Below, piece after piece: positions 9,154 through 18,282 of a stretch of 64,000 bases of DNA (position 1 is the stretch's first letter; the number at the start of each line of letters is the position of its first letter). Source of the stretch: JADHTT01 sp964633845. Its GTDB lineage: Bacteria > Campylobacterota > Campylobacteria > Campylobacterales > Arcobacteraceae. Under the pieces are notes generated by a model. That model was not told the origin of the DNA and did not search any database. It saw only the letters and a program-made list of their open reading frames with translations. Location of the stretch: contig CAZWLA010000001.1 in assembly GCA_964633845.1 (NCBI GenBank), positions 42,164 through 106,163 of the forward strand, read 5' to 3'. Both the position numbers and the translations under genes were made by a program.

Positions 9154-10365
9154 CTAATGATGGTCTTCAATGAATGCTGAAAATGCTTCTTGCTTAGCAT
9201 ATGTCATTGAAATTTCTCTAATTCTAGGTACAATTCTTTGTAACTCTTTGATTACATAATCAATCTCATCTTCAGTAGTAAACTTACTTAGTGCAAACAT
9301 AACAGTTGCATTTGCAATTTCTACTTTTTCTCCAAGAGCTTCAACTACAGCTGATGCTTCAAGATCTTCAGATGAACAAGAACTACCAGTTGATATATAG
9401 ATACCAGCTTCATTCATATCCCATAGCATTGCTTCACCTTCAATACCTCTAAAAGATGCAACTACAATATTATTTAGTCTATGCTCTTTTGGTACATAAG
9501 ATTTAGTATCAGGAATTTCTAAAATAGCTTTTTCTAGCTTATCTCTTAGTTTACCAGTATGATTTGCAATATAACCAATACCCATATCTGAGTTTGCCAT
9601 CTCAATTGCTTCACCCATGGCTACAGCACCATTATTATAAACAGATCCTGCTCTTTTACCACCCATTACATTTTTTGATCCATGTATATGAGGTACATAT
9701 GGTGATTTAGCTTTTACATAAAGTCCACCAACACCTTTTGGTCCATGAAATTTATGTGCTGACCATGTAAAATAGTTTACACCAAGATCTTGTAGATCAA
9801 CTTTAATCTTACCAATTGCTTGTGCTGCATCTGTATGCATAGGGATTCCTGCTGCTTGACACATTCTAGCGATCTCTTTTATAGGCTGAATAGCACCTGT
9901 TTCATTAGATGCATATAATACAGATACAAGTGCTGTTTTATCTGTCATAGCTGCCTTTAGTTCTTCTAATGATACTAAACCATTTTCATCAGTACCTAAG
10001 TAAGTAACTTCCATACCAAAAGACTTACAGTATGCTAAAGGTGATTTAATAGAAGCATGCTCTGCTACAGTTGATATGATATGGTTTTTAGCATTGTCTT
10101 TATCTCTCAGGTATGCATCTAAAAATGTTTTAATTACAGCATTATTTCCTTCTGTTGTTGAAGATGTAAATATAATATCATCATCATCACTTGCATTTAA
10201 ACTATCGTATATTTTGTCATATGCACCATTTAGTGCAACTCTACATTCTATACCTTGTTTGTATATTACATTTGCATTTCCAAATGTTTTTGTTGATTCA
10301 CAATAGATCTCTTGAATTTTTGGATCCATTGGTGTTGTTGAGTTATTATCTAAATAAACTTCCAT
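9154..10365 (-). CDS. nifS: Cysteine desulfurase NifS
   Basis: This PLP enzyme converts cysteine to alanine and an enzyme-bound persulfide for Fe-S assembly. The 403-residue protein has the N-terminal YLDNNSTTP motif, the PLP-binding lysine in SAHKFHGPK (Lys205) and the catalytic cysteine in STGSSCSSED (Cys330). It is paired with nifU, giving the NifS-NifU module typical of Campylobacterota. Transcription diverges from the Crp-type regulator across a short AT-rich gap (10366-10508). Confidence 0.94.
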   Translation of the reverse strand: MEVYLDNNSTTPMDPKIQEIYCESTKTFGNANVIYKQGIECRVALNGAYDKIYDSLNASDDDDIIFTSSTTEGNNAVIKTFLDAYLRDKDNAKNHIISTVAEHASIKSPLAYCKSFGMEVTYLGTDENGLVSLEELKAAMTDKTALVSVLYASNETGAIQPIKEIARMCQAAGIPMHTDAAQAIGKIKVDLQDLGVNYFTWSAHKFHGPKGVGGLYVKAKSPYVPHIHGSKNVMGGKRAGSVYNNGAVAMGEAIEMANSDMGIGYIANHTGKLRDKLEKAILEIPDTKSYVPKEHRLNNIVVASFRGIEGEAMLWDMNEAGIYISTGSSCSSEDLEASAVVEALGEKVEIANATVMFALSKFTTEDEIDYVIKELQRIVPRIREISMTYAKQEAFSAFIEDHH

Positions 10366-10508
10366 ATATTTTCCCTTTTACTATCCTATTTCTTAAATAA
10401 GACAATTTTTATCTTCTTTTAAAATAGTATTGAAAGGTTACTAAATTTATACTTAACTTTAGATATTAGTATATTATTGTATGATTAGGAAACTTAATAG
10501 GAGTCGCA

Positions 10509-11171
10509 TTGGCAAGTACAACTGAATACTTAAAATCTATTTCATTCTTTGAATACTTAAGTCAAAGTGACCTAGAAAAGATTGAAAAATATAGTATTGT
10601 TAAAAAGTATCCAAAAGGATCAATAATGATGTATGAGGGAGATAATAGTACAAATATATCTTTCTTGCAAGCAGGTTTAGCTAGAGTTTATAAAATGGAT
10701 AAGTTTGATAATGAAATCTTTTTATATCATATATATGAACATCAATTGATAACAGAGCTTTCTACACTAAATGAAAACATTATTACATGTGCCTCAAATA
10801 TATCTATAGATGAAGAATCTGTTATTATAAATATAGATTACAATAAATTTAGAGATGACTTTATCTCTACAAATATATTAACAATTCAGTTTTTGCAAGA
10901 GATATTTGCAAAGACACAAAAACTTCAATGTGTAGTTAATCGTGAATTAGTATTTGATTCTACTGCTAAAGTAGCACATTTTTTAAGTGAAAATTTAGAG
11001 ATGTTTAATAAGTTAAAACGTACAGAAGTAGCATTACTTTTACATCTTCAGCCTGAAACATTATCACGTGTTCTTAGAAAACTACAACGACAAGATTTAA
11101 TTGGAGTTGAAGTAAAAAAAGTTTTTATAATAGATCAAGATGGTTTATATGATCTATTTCAAGGGGTGTAA
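10509..11171 (+). CDS. Crp/Fnr-family transcriptional regulator upstream of nap
   Basis: The 220-residue protein has an N-terminal cyclic-nucleotide-binding-like beta-barrel (about 10-125) and a C-terminal winged helix (about 145-212) with the recognition region LQPETLSRVLRKLQ. The N-terminal cysteine cluster of oxygen-sensing FNR is absent; only two scattered cysteines are seen, so an Fe-S oxygen sensor is unlikely. The start is a TTG with AGGAG five bases upstream. The next gene starts immediately after its stop, and napA follows. I infer that it regulates nap, supported by the FNR-like box before napA. Confidence 0.85.
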   Translation: MASTTEYLKSISFFEYLSQSDLEKIEKYSIVKKYPKGSIMMYEGDNSTNISFLQAGLARVYKMDKFDNEIFLYHIYEHQLITELSTLNENIITCASNISIDEESVIINIDYNKFRDDFISTNILTIQFLQEIFAKTQKLQCVVNRELVFDSTAKVAHFLSENLEMFNKLKRTEVALLLHLQPETLSRVLRKLQRQDLIGVEVKKVFIIDQDGLYDLFQGV

Positions 11172-12152
11172 ATGAAGATAAATATTAGTATATTAAGCAA
11201 AATTAAAATAGTTGGAGCACTCCTTACAACTGTAATTTTTACAGTAATTGGTGTAACTATACATATTAATAATAAAACATCAAAAGATGCTACGATTATT
11301 AATATGGCAGGTAAGCAACGTATGCTTACACAAAAGATGGCAAAAAATATATTTTATATACATACTAATAATAAATATGATTTTAGAGAATTAGATGCAG
11401 CATATGAGCTATTTTCAAAACATCTATATATGTTGTCAAATGGTGATTACAAAAAAGGGCTATATGTTGTAGATGATGAATTAATTAATAATCAGCTTAT
11501 AAAAGTAAAAAAGATGTGGCAAGAGTTTAGTCAACACATTATTAGTTTTAAACACAATAAACTTACAAAGCAAGACAATAATAAGTTAGTGCAAGTTATA
11601 TATGATACAAATGGTGAATTACTTTATGAGATTGACAGACTTGTAGGCATGTACACTAAATATAGTGAAGCTCAAATTTCTTATATTATATCATTTCAAT
11701 ATTATGCAGGTTTATTTTTATTAATAATATTAGTATATATACTAGTTGCACTTAAAAAAATTGAATCACAAGTGAATAACTTTTTAGAATATACAAAAAG
11801 CTTAGCAAGTACGACTGATATATCAGATGTAGTGATAAAAGAAATTGATGATGATTTAGAATTTAAAGAAGCATCTTCATCACTAAGTTGTTTTATTACA
11901 AAAGTAAATAGTGCAGTACAAGAGTCAAATATTGCATTAGAACATTCACAAAAAGCTTCATATAAGTTAGAGCAGATCAATGATGAATTTGATGAGGTAT
12001 TAAAAGGCATTGAAAATTCAGCTATGCTAGCAGATGATATAGATAAAAGTGAAGATATGATGATAGAATCTAGTGAAGAGCTATTGCAATCTACGCAAAA
12101 ACTACAAAAATTAAAAGATCAATTAGATAAATTATTAAAAAGTTGTCAATAA
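11172..12152 (+). CDS. PilJ/NIT-type membrane sensor protein without an output domain
   Basis: The 326-residue protein has two membrane helices (about 11-31 and 172-194) bracketing a periplasmic helical domain that opens with INMAGKQRMLTQKMAK (44-59). This is the hallmark of the PilJ/NarX-type N-terminal sensor domain, which in NarX binds nitrate/nitrite. After the second helix comes about 130 residues of charged, probably coiled-coil sequence; no histidine kinase, GGDEF or chemotaxis signalling domain is visible. It is fused back-to-back in translation with the Crp-type regulator (stop TAA followed at once by ATG). A role in nitrate sensing for nap is inferred from domain and position. Confidence 0.75.
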   Translation: MKINISILSKIKIVGALLTTVIFTVIGVTIHINNKTSKDATIINMAGKQRMLTQKMAKNIFYIHTNNKYDFRELDAAYELFSKHLYMLSNGDYKKGLYVVDDELINNQLIKVKKMWQEFSQHIISFKHNKLTKQDNNKLVQVIYDTNGELLYEIDRLVGMYTKYSEAQISYIISFQYYAGLFLLIILVYILVALKKIESQVNNFLEYTKSLASTTDISDVVIKEIDDDLEFKEASSSLSCFITKVNSAVQESNIALEHSQKASYKLEQINDEFDEVLKGIENSAMLADDIDKSEDMMIESSEELLQSTQKLQKLKDQLDKLLKSCQ

Positions 12153-12171
12153 TTTATAACTAATATATTAC

Positions 12172-12192
12172 AGTGCTACTATTAGTAGCACT
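12172..12192 (+). terminator. Hairpin after the sensor gene
   Basis: A perfect 9-bp stem (AGTGCTACT/AGTAGCACT) with a 3-nt loop lies 20 bases after the sensor gene stop. It lacks a strong T-run, so termination is plausible but unproven. Confidence 0.45.
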
Positions 12193-12337
12193 TGTAAATA
12201 AGTATAATTGATACGCTACTTTATTCATAAACCCTTTAAATATGCCCATCTATTCTAGTATATAGGCTGGCTAATAAATATTATTTGTAAAAATTATAAT
12301 GAAGATAATAATTGTCCTAAATCTAAACTTAAAAAAA

Positions 12338-12379
12338 TTGATTAGTGTCAATTATTTTATATCTAAAAAGGTATATAAT
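12338..12379 (+). promoter_or_regulatory. napA promoter with an FNR/CRP-family operator
   Basis: TTGATTAGTGTCAA (12338-12351) differs by one base from the FNR consensus TTGAT-N4-ATCAA. A perfect TATAAT lies at 12374-12379. If transcription starts about 7 bases after the -10, near 12386, the box is centred at about -41.5, the classical class II activator position. No good -35 is visible, which fits activator dependence. The rest of 12153-12445 holds a hairpin and AT-rich sequence. Confidence 0.75.
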
Positions 12380-12445
12380 TTTCATGTTAGAAGTTTTATC
12401 GATAAGCGATAAGATGTTCTAGAGAAATAATTAAGGAGAGAAATT

Positions 12446-15307
12446 ATGGCACTTTCAAGAAGAGATTTTCTGAAAAGTTCAGCAGCAGCTTCTGCAGCGG
12501 CAGCTATTGGTATGAGTGTACCAGCAGAGATGCAAGCAGCAGCAACTAAGGCTGATAGTGATTGGAGATGGGACAAGGCGGCTTGTCGATTCTGTGGTAC
12601 TGGTTGTGGTATTATGATGGCTACAAAAGGTGAAGGTAAAGATAGAAAGATTGTTGCGGTTAAAGGTGACCCAGCAGCACCAGTAAATAGAGGACTTAAC
12701 TGTATTAAAGGTTACTTTAATGCAAAAATTATGTATGGTGCGGATAGACTTACTAAGCCATTATTAAGAGTTAATGCTCAAGGTGAATTTGATAAGCAAG
12801 GTAAATTTGCTGAAGTTTCATGGCAAAGAGCATTTGATATTATGGAAGAGAAAGCAAAAGCAGCATTTGCTGAAAAAGGACCTGAAGGGGTTGCAGTATT
12901 TGCTTCTGGACAGTATACAGTTATGGAAGGTGCGGCAGCACAAAAAATGATGAAAGCTGGATTTAGATCAAATGCTATTGATCCAAATGCTAGACACTGT
13001 ATGGCATCAGCAGTTGTTGGTTTCTACCAAACATTTGGTGTAGATGAGCCTTCTGGTTGTTATGATGATATTGAGCTTACAGATACTGTTGTATCTTGGG
13101 GATCAAATATGGCAGAGATGCACCCAATTCTATGGTCAAGAGTTACAGATAGAAAGCTTTCTGATCCAGATAGAGTTAAAGTTGTAAATATTTCTACATA
13201 TAGACATAGAACTTCAGATTTAGCTGATATGGAGATTATTTTCTCTCCAAATACAGATACTGCTATGTGGAACTACATTGCAAGAGAGATTGTATATAAT
13301 GCACCTGAATCTATTGATTGGGATTTCGTAAATAAAAATATGGTATTCGCTGCTGCTAACCCAAATATTGGTTATGGTATGAGAAAATCAAATGAGAAAT
13401 CTATTAAAGAGGGTAAATATACTGCTAAAGAGATGGAAACTATTTCAAAAGAGATGAGTACAATTGTTTCTGAAAAAGAAGCTCCAGCGTTAGCACCATA
13501 TGGATACAAAGCTGGTGATAAGATGGTACATAATAAGCCAGGTTTACCACACTGGTTAATTGAATTTGAAGAGTACAAAAAATCTTTAGAGCCATATACA
13601 TTAGATTATACTGCAAAAATTTCAAAAGGTGACCCAGATGAAGATATTGAAGAGTTCAAAAAGAAACTACAATATTTAGCTGATCTATATATTGAAAAAG
13701 GTAGAAAAGTAGTATCATTCTGGACAATGGGTATGAATCAACATACTAGAGGTACTTGGACAAATACATTATCGTACAATGTTCACTTCTTACTAAATAA
13801 ACAAGCTAAACCAGGTGATGGTGCATTCTCACTTACTGGTCAACCATCAGCATGTGGTACAGCAAGAGAAGTTGGTACATTTACACATAGATTACCAGCA
13901 GATATGATGATTAAAAATCCTAAGCATAGAGCTATGGCTGAAGAAAAATGGCATCTTCCTAAGGGAACTTTAAATGGTCAAATGGGTCAACATATTATGA
14001 GAATCCATAGAGATATTGAAGATGGACATGTTAAGTTTGCATGGGTAAATGTATGTAATCCTTACCAAGATTCTGCATCTGCATCACACTGGATTAAAGC
14101 TGCAAGAGAGATGGATAACTTTATCGTAACTTCAGATGGTTACCCAGGTATTTCTGCAAAAGTTTCTGACCTTATTTTACCATCAGCAATGATGTATGAA
14201 AAATGGGGAGCATATGGAAATGCAGAGAGAAGAACTCAGCACTGGAGACAGCAGGTATTACCTGTAGGTGATGCAATGTCTGATACATGGCAATGGGTAG
14301 AATTCTCTAAAAGATTTACAGTAAGAGATCTATGGATGAAAGACGTAAAAGTTAAATGGGGTAAAAAGACTATGAAAGCTATCCCTGAGTCTGAGATTAG
14401 AAAAGCTGGATATACTCCTGATACTACTATGTTTGAGATTTTATTTGCAAATGATAGAGCAAAATCTTATAAAAAAGATATGAATGATCCTGTTCAAGCT
14501 GGATATGATGATACTGATTCTTCAGGTGATGAAAGAGGTGTTATTGGTTCAGATGGTAAAGAGTGGCAAGGTTACGGATTCTTTATCCATAAGTACCTAT
14601 TTGAAGAGTATGCATCATTTACAAGAGGACATGGACATGATCTTGCACCATTTGATGTTTACCATAAAGTAAGAGGACTTAAGTGGCCAGTTGTTGATGG
14701 TAAAGAAACTCAGTGGAGATTTAATGCTAAATATGATCCATATGCAGCAAAAGCAGTTGCTAAATCTGGAAATGGTTCTACGCATGCATTCTACGGTGGA
14801 TTCCTTAAGAAGAGACCTCAAGGTGATTTAACTGGTATTAGAAAAGGTAAGAAATTAAGCTATGCTGATAAGCCTGGTAAACACCACTTAAAAGATAAGG
14901 CTAAAATCTTTGCTAGACCATATATGGATCCACCAGAAATGCCAGATACAGAGTACCCAGTATGGTTATGTACAGGTAGAGTTCTAGAGCACTGGCATTC
15001 AGGTACAATGACTATGAGAGTTCCTGAATTATATAGAGCAGTTCCAGAAGCATTATGTTATATGCACCCAGAAGATGCTAAGAAGTATGGTGTTAAGCAA
15101 GGTCAACTTGCGTGGGTTGAATCAAGAAGAGGTAAAGTTAAAGCAAGAGTTGAAACTAGAGGTAGAAACCGACCTTCAAGAGGACTTGTATTTGTTCCAT
15201 GGTTCGATGAAAAAGTATTTATTAATAAAGTTTGTTTAGATGCGACTTGTCCATTATCAAAACAAACAGATTATAAAAAATGTGCTATTAAAATTTACGC
15301 GGTATAA
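12446..15307 (+). CDS. napA: Periplasmic nitrate reductase catalytic subunit
   Basis: NapA reduces nitrate to nitrite in the periplasm with a Mo-bis-MGD centre and one [4Fe-4S] cluster. The 953-residue precursor starts with a twin-arginine signal (SRRDFLK). Cluster ligands are Cys47, Cys50, Cys54 and Cys86 (CRFCGTGC...NC), and the molybdenum ligand is Cys185 in ARHCMASAV. It is longer than E. coli NapA (828), as in Campylobacter, and the third-to-fourth cysteine spacing is 31 against 27 in E. coli, which reflects a small insertion. AAGGAG precedes the ATG. napB follows 12 bases later. Confidence 0.97.
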   Translation: MALSRRDFLKSSAAASAAAAIGMSVPAEMQAAATKADSDWRWDKAACRFCGTGCGIMMATKGEGKDRKIVAVKGDPAAPVNRGLNCIKGYFNAKIMYGADRLTKPLLRVNAQGEFDKQGKFAEVSWQRAFDIMEEKAKAAFAEKGPEGVAVFASGQYTVMEGAAAQKMMKAGFRSNAIDPNARHCMASAVVGFYQTFGVDEPSGCYDDIELTDTVVSWGSNMAEMHPILWSRVTDRKLSDPDRVKVVNISTYRHRTSDLADMEIIFSPNTDTAMWNYIAREIVYNAPESIDWDFVNKNMVFAAANPNIGYGMRKSNEKSIKEGKYTAKEMETISKEMSTIVSEKEAPALAPYGYKAGDKMVHNKPGLPHWLIEFEEYKKSLEPYTLDYTAKISKGDPDEDIEEFKKKLQYLADLYIEKGRKVVSFWTMGMNQHTRGTWTNTLSYNVHFLLNKQAKPGDGAFSLTGQPSACGTAREVGTFTHRLPADMMIKNPKHRAMAEEKWHLPKGTLNGQMGQHIMRIHRDIEDGHVKFAWVNVCNPYQDSASASHWIKAAREMDNFIVTSDGYPGISAKVSDLILPSAMMYEKWGAYGNAERRTQHWRQQVLPVGDAMSDTWQWVEFSKRFTVRDLWMKDVKVKWGKKTMKAIPESEIRKAGYTPDTTMFEILFANDRAKSYKKDMNDPVQAGYDDTDSSGDERGVIGSDGKEWQGYGFFIHKYLFEEYASFTRGHGHDLAPFDVYHKVRGLKWPVVDGKETQWRFNAKYDPYAAKAVAKSGNGSTHAFYGGFLKKRPQGDLTGIRKGKKLSYADKPGKHHLKDKAKIFARPYMDPPEMPDTEYPVWLCTGRVLEHWHSGTMTMRVPELYRAVPEALCYMHPEDAKKYGVKQGQLAWVESRRGKVKARVETRGRNRPSRGLVFVPWFDEKVFINKVCLDATCPLSKQTDYKKCAIKIYAV

Positions 15308-15319
15308 AGGGAGGCAATT

Positions 15320-16024
15320 ATGAAAACTTTAGGAAAATTAACATTAAGTTTAGCGGTTGCGGCAACGGTATTGTTTACAGGGTGTAATGATGCACCTTCT
15401 AAGCAAGAGGTTGCAAAGCCAACAATTACTGAGGCCTCTTTAGGTCTTAGAAAAACAGATCTATATTGTGAAGATAGTACAGTTGCTGAGCAAACAAACT
15501 ATAGAAAGTCGTCTGCGGGAGGTGCTGCTAAAATTAATAGAGCATTCCAAGATGCTCCACCTATGATTCCACATGATACAGAAGGTATGCTACCAATTAC
15601 AATTAGTAATAACCAGTGTACTGGATGTCATATGCCAGCAGTTGCAAGTATGATGGGAGCTACACCAATTCCTGTTTCTCATCTTACAGACTTTAGACCT
15701 AAGCATACGCTTGTAGGTCAAGACTTTAAGCCTGCTATTGACAATATGAAAAATCAAGTTGCTATCTCTAAAAATAAAGATGGTAAACTTACTGGTGCAA
15801 GATTTAACTGTACTCAGTGTCATGCTCCTCAGTCACAGGGTAACTTAGCTGTTGAAAATACTTTTGAAGCAGCATATACTACTAAAACTGGAGCATCTAA
15901 GTCTACTTGGGATAGTTCAGAATTTATGCATGGAATTGATACTATTAAAGGTAAAGCTGGACAAGTTACTGCAGCAGATGTTGCAAATAAAGATTCAGTA
16001 TCTGGTCAACCATTAGGTCACTAG
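15320..16024 (+). CDS. napB: Periplasmic nitrate reductase dihaem cytochrome subunit, predicted lipoprotein
   Basis: NapB passes electrons to NapA. Two haem c sites are present, CTGCH (100-104) and CTQCH (164-168), with the NapB-like histidines HDTEG and VSHL nearby. The signal peptide ends in a lipobox-like LFTGC (Cys22), so the protein may be lipid-anchored, unusual for NapB, which is normally soluble. At 234 residues it is longer than typical NapB (about 150-180), with a C-terminal extension after the second haem. It sits directly after napA, before a strong terminator. Confidence 0.92.
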   Translation: MKTLGKLTLSLAVAATVLFTGCNDAPSKQEVAKPTITEASLGLRKTDLYCEDSTVAEQTNYRKSSAGGAAKINRAFQDAPPMIPHDTEGMLPITISNNQCTGCHMPAVASMMGATPIPVSHLTDFRPKHTLVGQDFKPAIDNMKNQVAISKNKDGKLTGARFNCTQCHAPQSQGNLAVENTFEAAYTTKTGASKSTWDSSEFMHGIDTIKGKAGQVTAADVANKDSVSGQPLGH

Positions 16025-16063
16025 ATAATATAAATTGTAGTAAAATTATTTTATTACAATATA

Positions 16064-16091
16064 GAGGGTGAGATAATTCTCACCCTTTTTT
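16064..16091 (+). terminator. Rho-independent terminator after napB
   Basis: The stem GGGTGAGA/TCTCACCC (16066-16073/16078-16085) with a 4-nt loop is followed by six T. A second imperfect AT-rich hairpin (about 16034-16060) lies just upstream. It splits the nap locus into napAB and napGHFLD units. Confidence 0.85.
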
Positions 16092-16130
16092 AGTCAAAAA
16101 AATATTAATATTAGAATAAGTTATTTTGAG

Positions 16131-16136
16131 TATAAT
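16131..16136 (+). promoter_or_regulatory. Candidate napG promoter -10 element
   Basis: TATAAT preceded by TTGAG lies 46 bases before napG and just after the napB terminator. No convincing -35 hexamer or FNR box is seen, so control may differ from napA. Confidence 0.5.
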
Positions 16137-16181
16137 GTATTCTAATATGAATAAGTTAGTTGATAACGGAGGAAATCTATT

Positions 16182-16961
16182 ATGACAGATAGAAGAAAAT
16201 TTTTACTAAATATGGCTAGAGGTGTTGGTCTTGCAGGACTTGCAGGGCTTACATGGAGTGCATATGTAGATGAAGTAACAGCTTCTACATTAATACTACG
16301 ACCACCAGGGGCTTTAAAAGAAGAAGATTTTTTAGCTACATGTATTAAGTGTGGGATGTGTGTGGAAGCATGTCCATATGATACATTATTATTAGCAAAA
16401 CCTGGTGACCATAAACCTATGGGTACACCATATTTTGTACCTAGAGAAGTACCTTGTTATATGTGTCCTGATATACCTTGTGTACCTGTATGTCCTACTG
16501 GTGCACTAGATCAAAAATCTGTATCTAATGATCAAGGTGAACTCGATATAAATAAAGCTGATATGGGACTTGCTGTAATAGATGATGAGTCATGTATCGC
16601 ATTTTGGGGTATTCAGTGCGATGCTTGTTATCGTGCATGTCCAATTTTTGGAGATGCTATTACTATTGAATATACAAAAAATGAACGTACAGGTAAGCAT
16701 GCATTTATGAAACCAATAGTTCATAGTGATCATTGTACTGGATGTGGATTATGTGAGAGAGCTTGTGTAACAGAAAAACCTGCAATATTTGTACTTCCAA
16801 GAGAAAATGCACTTGGAAAAGCTGGAGATTATTATATCAAAGGTTGGGATAAAAATGACGAGAAAAGACTTGAAAAGGCAACAAGTGAAACAACAACTAC
16901 AGAAATTAGTAAAGATTCAGCAATGGACTCATTAAATAGCAGTATGGAGGATCTATACTAA
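16182..16961 (+). CDS. napG: Ferredoxin-type quinol dehydrogenase component NapG
   Basis: NapG and NapH form the quinol-oxidising route to NapAB in organisms without NapC. The 259-residue protein has a twin-arginine signal (TDRRKFLLNMARG) and cysteine sets for four [4Fe-4S] clusters: CIKCGMCVEACP, CYMCPDIPCVPVCP, CDACYRACP and CTGCGLCERAC. The start follows ACGGAGG. It abuts napH with no gap and leads napGHFLD behind its own candidate promoter. Confidence 0.95.
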   Translation: MTDRRKFLLNMARGVGLAGLAGLTWSAYVDEVTASTLILRPPGALKEEDFLATCIKCGMCVEACPYDTLLLAKPGDHKPMGTPYFVPREVPCYMCPDIPCVPVCPTGALDQKSVSNDQGELDINKADMGLAVIDDESCIAFWGIQCDACYRACPIFGDAITIEYTKNERTGKHAFMKPIVHSDHCTGCGLCERACVTEKPAIFVLPRENALGKAGDYYIKGWDKNDEKRLEKATSETTTTEISKDSAMDSLNSSMEDLY

Positions 16962-17777
16962 ATGAAAACTTTATGGAATAATTATAGATATTTAATATTA
17001 AGACGATTAGTACAAGTTGGAATAATGGTATTGTATTTTGGTGCAAATGCTTGGGGTTGGACTATACTTATGGGAAATCTAAGTTCATCAAATTTTTTAG
17101 GACTTATTCCACTTAGTGATCCTTATGCAGCACTACAAATGCTTGCAGCTGGCGCATTGATGGCTACAGACTTGATTATTGGTGTAGCAATAATCACTAT
17201 AGTTTATGGTTTAATTGGTGGTAGAATGTTTTGTTCTTGGGTTTGCCCTGTAAATCCAATCACTGATGCAGCAAATTATTTAAGAAGAGTACTTGGTTTT
17301 AATCAAATACAAAAAAGACAACCAGCTACAAGAAATATGAGGTACTGGACTATTGGGCTATCTTTAATCATATCATTTGCACTAGGTGTAACTGCATTTG
17401 AATTTATATCTCCTGTATCTATGGTACATAGAGGTATTATATTTGGACTTGGATTTGGATGGGCAGCAATACTTGTAATATTCTTATTTGATCTGTTTGT
17501 ACTTAAAAATGGATGGTGTGGACATATTTGTCCTCTTGGCGGATTTTATTCTATAGTAGGTAAATTCTCACTTCTTAGAGTTAATCATAATGTAGATAAT
17601 TGTACAGAGTGTATGAAATGTAAAGAGGTGTGTCCAGAAGATCAAGTACTTTATATGATTGCTAAAAATTCAGAACAAGTCTTAGATGGTGAGTGTACAA
17701 ATTGTGCAAGGTGTATAGAGGTTTGTGATGATGATGCGCTAGAGTTTTCAATTAGGAAATTAAAGAGTGGATCGTAG
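16962..17777 (+). CDS. napH: Membrane quinol dehydrogenase component NapH
   Basis: NapH is an integral membrane protein that oxidises menaquinol and passes electrons to NapG. The 271 residues contain about four hydrophobic helices, the two CxxxCP motifs (CSWVCP and CGHICP) and two C-terminal [4Fe-4S] motifs (CTECMKCKEVCP and CTNCARCIEVC). It starts immediately after the napG stop and its 3' end overlaps napF by 11 bases, so translation is coupled. Confidence 0.95.
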   Translation: MKTLWNNYRYLILRRLVQVGIMVLYFGANAWGWTILMGNLSSSNFLGLIPLSDPYAALQMLAAGALMATDLIIGVAIITIVYGLIGGRMFCSWVCPVNPITDAANYLRRVLGFNQIQKRQPATRNMRYWTIGLSLIISFALGVTAFEFISPVSMVHRGIIFGLGFGWAAILVIFLFDLFVLKNGWCGHICPLGGFYSIVGKFSLLRVNHNVDNCTECMKCKEVCPEDQVLYMIAKNSEQVLDGECTNCARCIEVCDDDALEFSIRKLKSGS

Positions 17778-18282
17778 GGATCTTTTTAGTTCAATTGGTA
17801 AATCATTTCAGGGTGAAAAGCGAGTAGATATAGGGACTATACGACCACCATACTTTAAAAATTTATTTGATTTTGATAAATGTATTGAATGTGAAGATAA
17901 GTGGTGTATTGGTGCTTGTGAAGAAAATATTATTGATGTTGATAAAGATGGAATACCAACATTAAACTTCACTAATAGTGGATGTACATATTGTGATGAG
18001 TGTGCAGTTGATTGTGACCAAGGTGTACTAGAAGTTGAGTATAGACAAAATATAAAAGCAAATATAAAAATAGATATGATTAAGTGTATGAGTTGGCATG
18101 ATACTATGTGCTTTTCTTGTAAAGATCCATGCTTAGATAATGCTATAGAATTTATAGGAATGTTTAGACCAGAAATTAATCTAAGTCAATGTACTTTATG
18201 TGGTTTTTGTATAAAATACTGTCCTGTAGATGCTATAAGTATTAGTCAATTAAAAGAGGAGACAAATAATGAAACTATTTAA
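17767..18282 (+). CDS. napF: Ferredoxin-type protein NapF
   Basis: NapF is a cytoplasmic iron-sulfur protein thought to act on NapA before export. The 171 residues open with DRRDLFSSIG, typical of NapF, and contain several cysteine sets (CIECEDKWCIGAC, CTYCDECAVDC, CTLCGFCIKYCP) for [4Fe-4S] clusters. The start is a GTG inside the napH 3' end, and its own 3' end overlaps napL by 14 bases. Confidence 0.9.
   Translation: MDRRDLFSSIGKSFQGEKRVDIGTIRPPYFKNLFDFDKCIECEDKWCIGACEENIIDVDKDGIPTLNFTNSGCTYCDECAVDCDQGVLEVEYRQNIKANIKIDMIKCMSWHDTMCFSCKDPCLDNAIEFIGMFRPEINLSQCTLCGFCIKYCPVDAISISQLKEETNNETI

Noticed and set aside
8142..10365. nifU and nifS as evidence of nitrogen fixation
   Set aside because: Three-domain NifU and NifS are the general Fe-S assembly system in Campylobacterota; no nifHDK or nifENB genes are present here.
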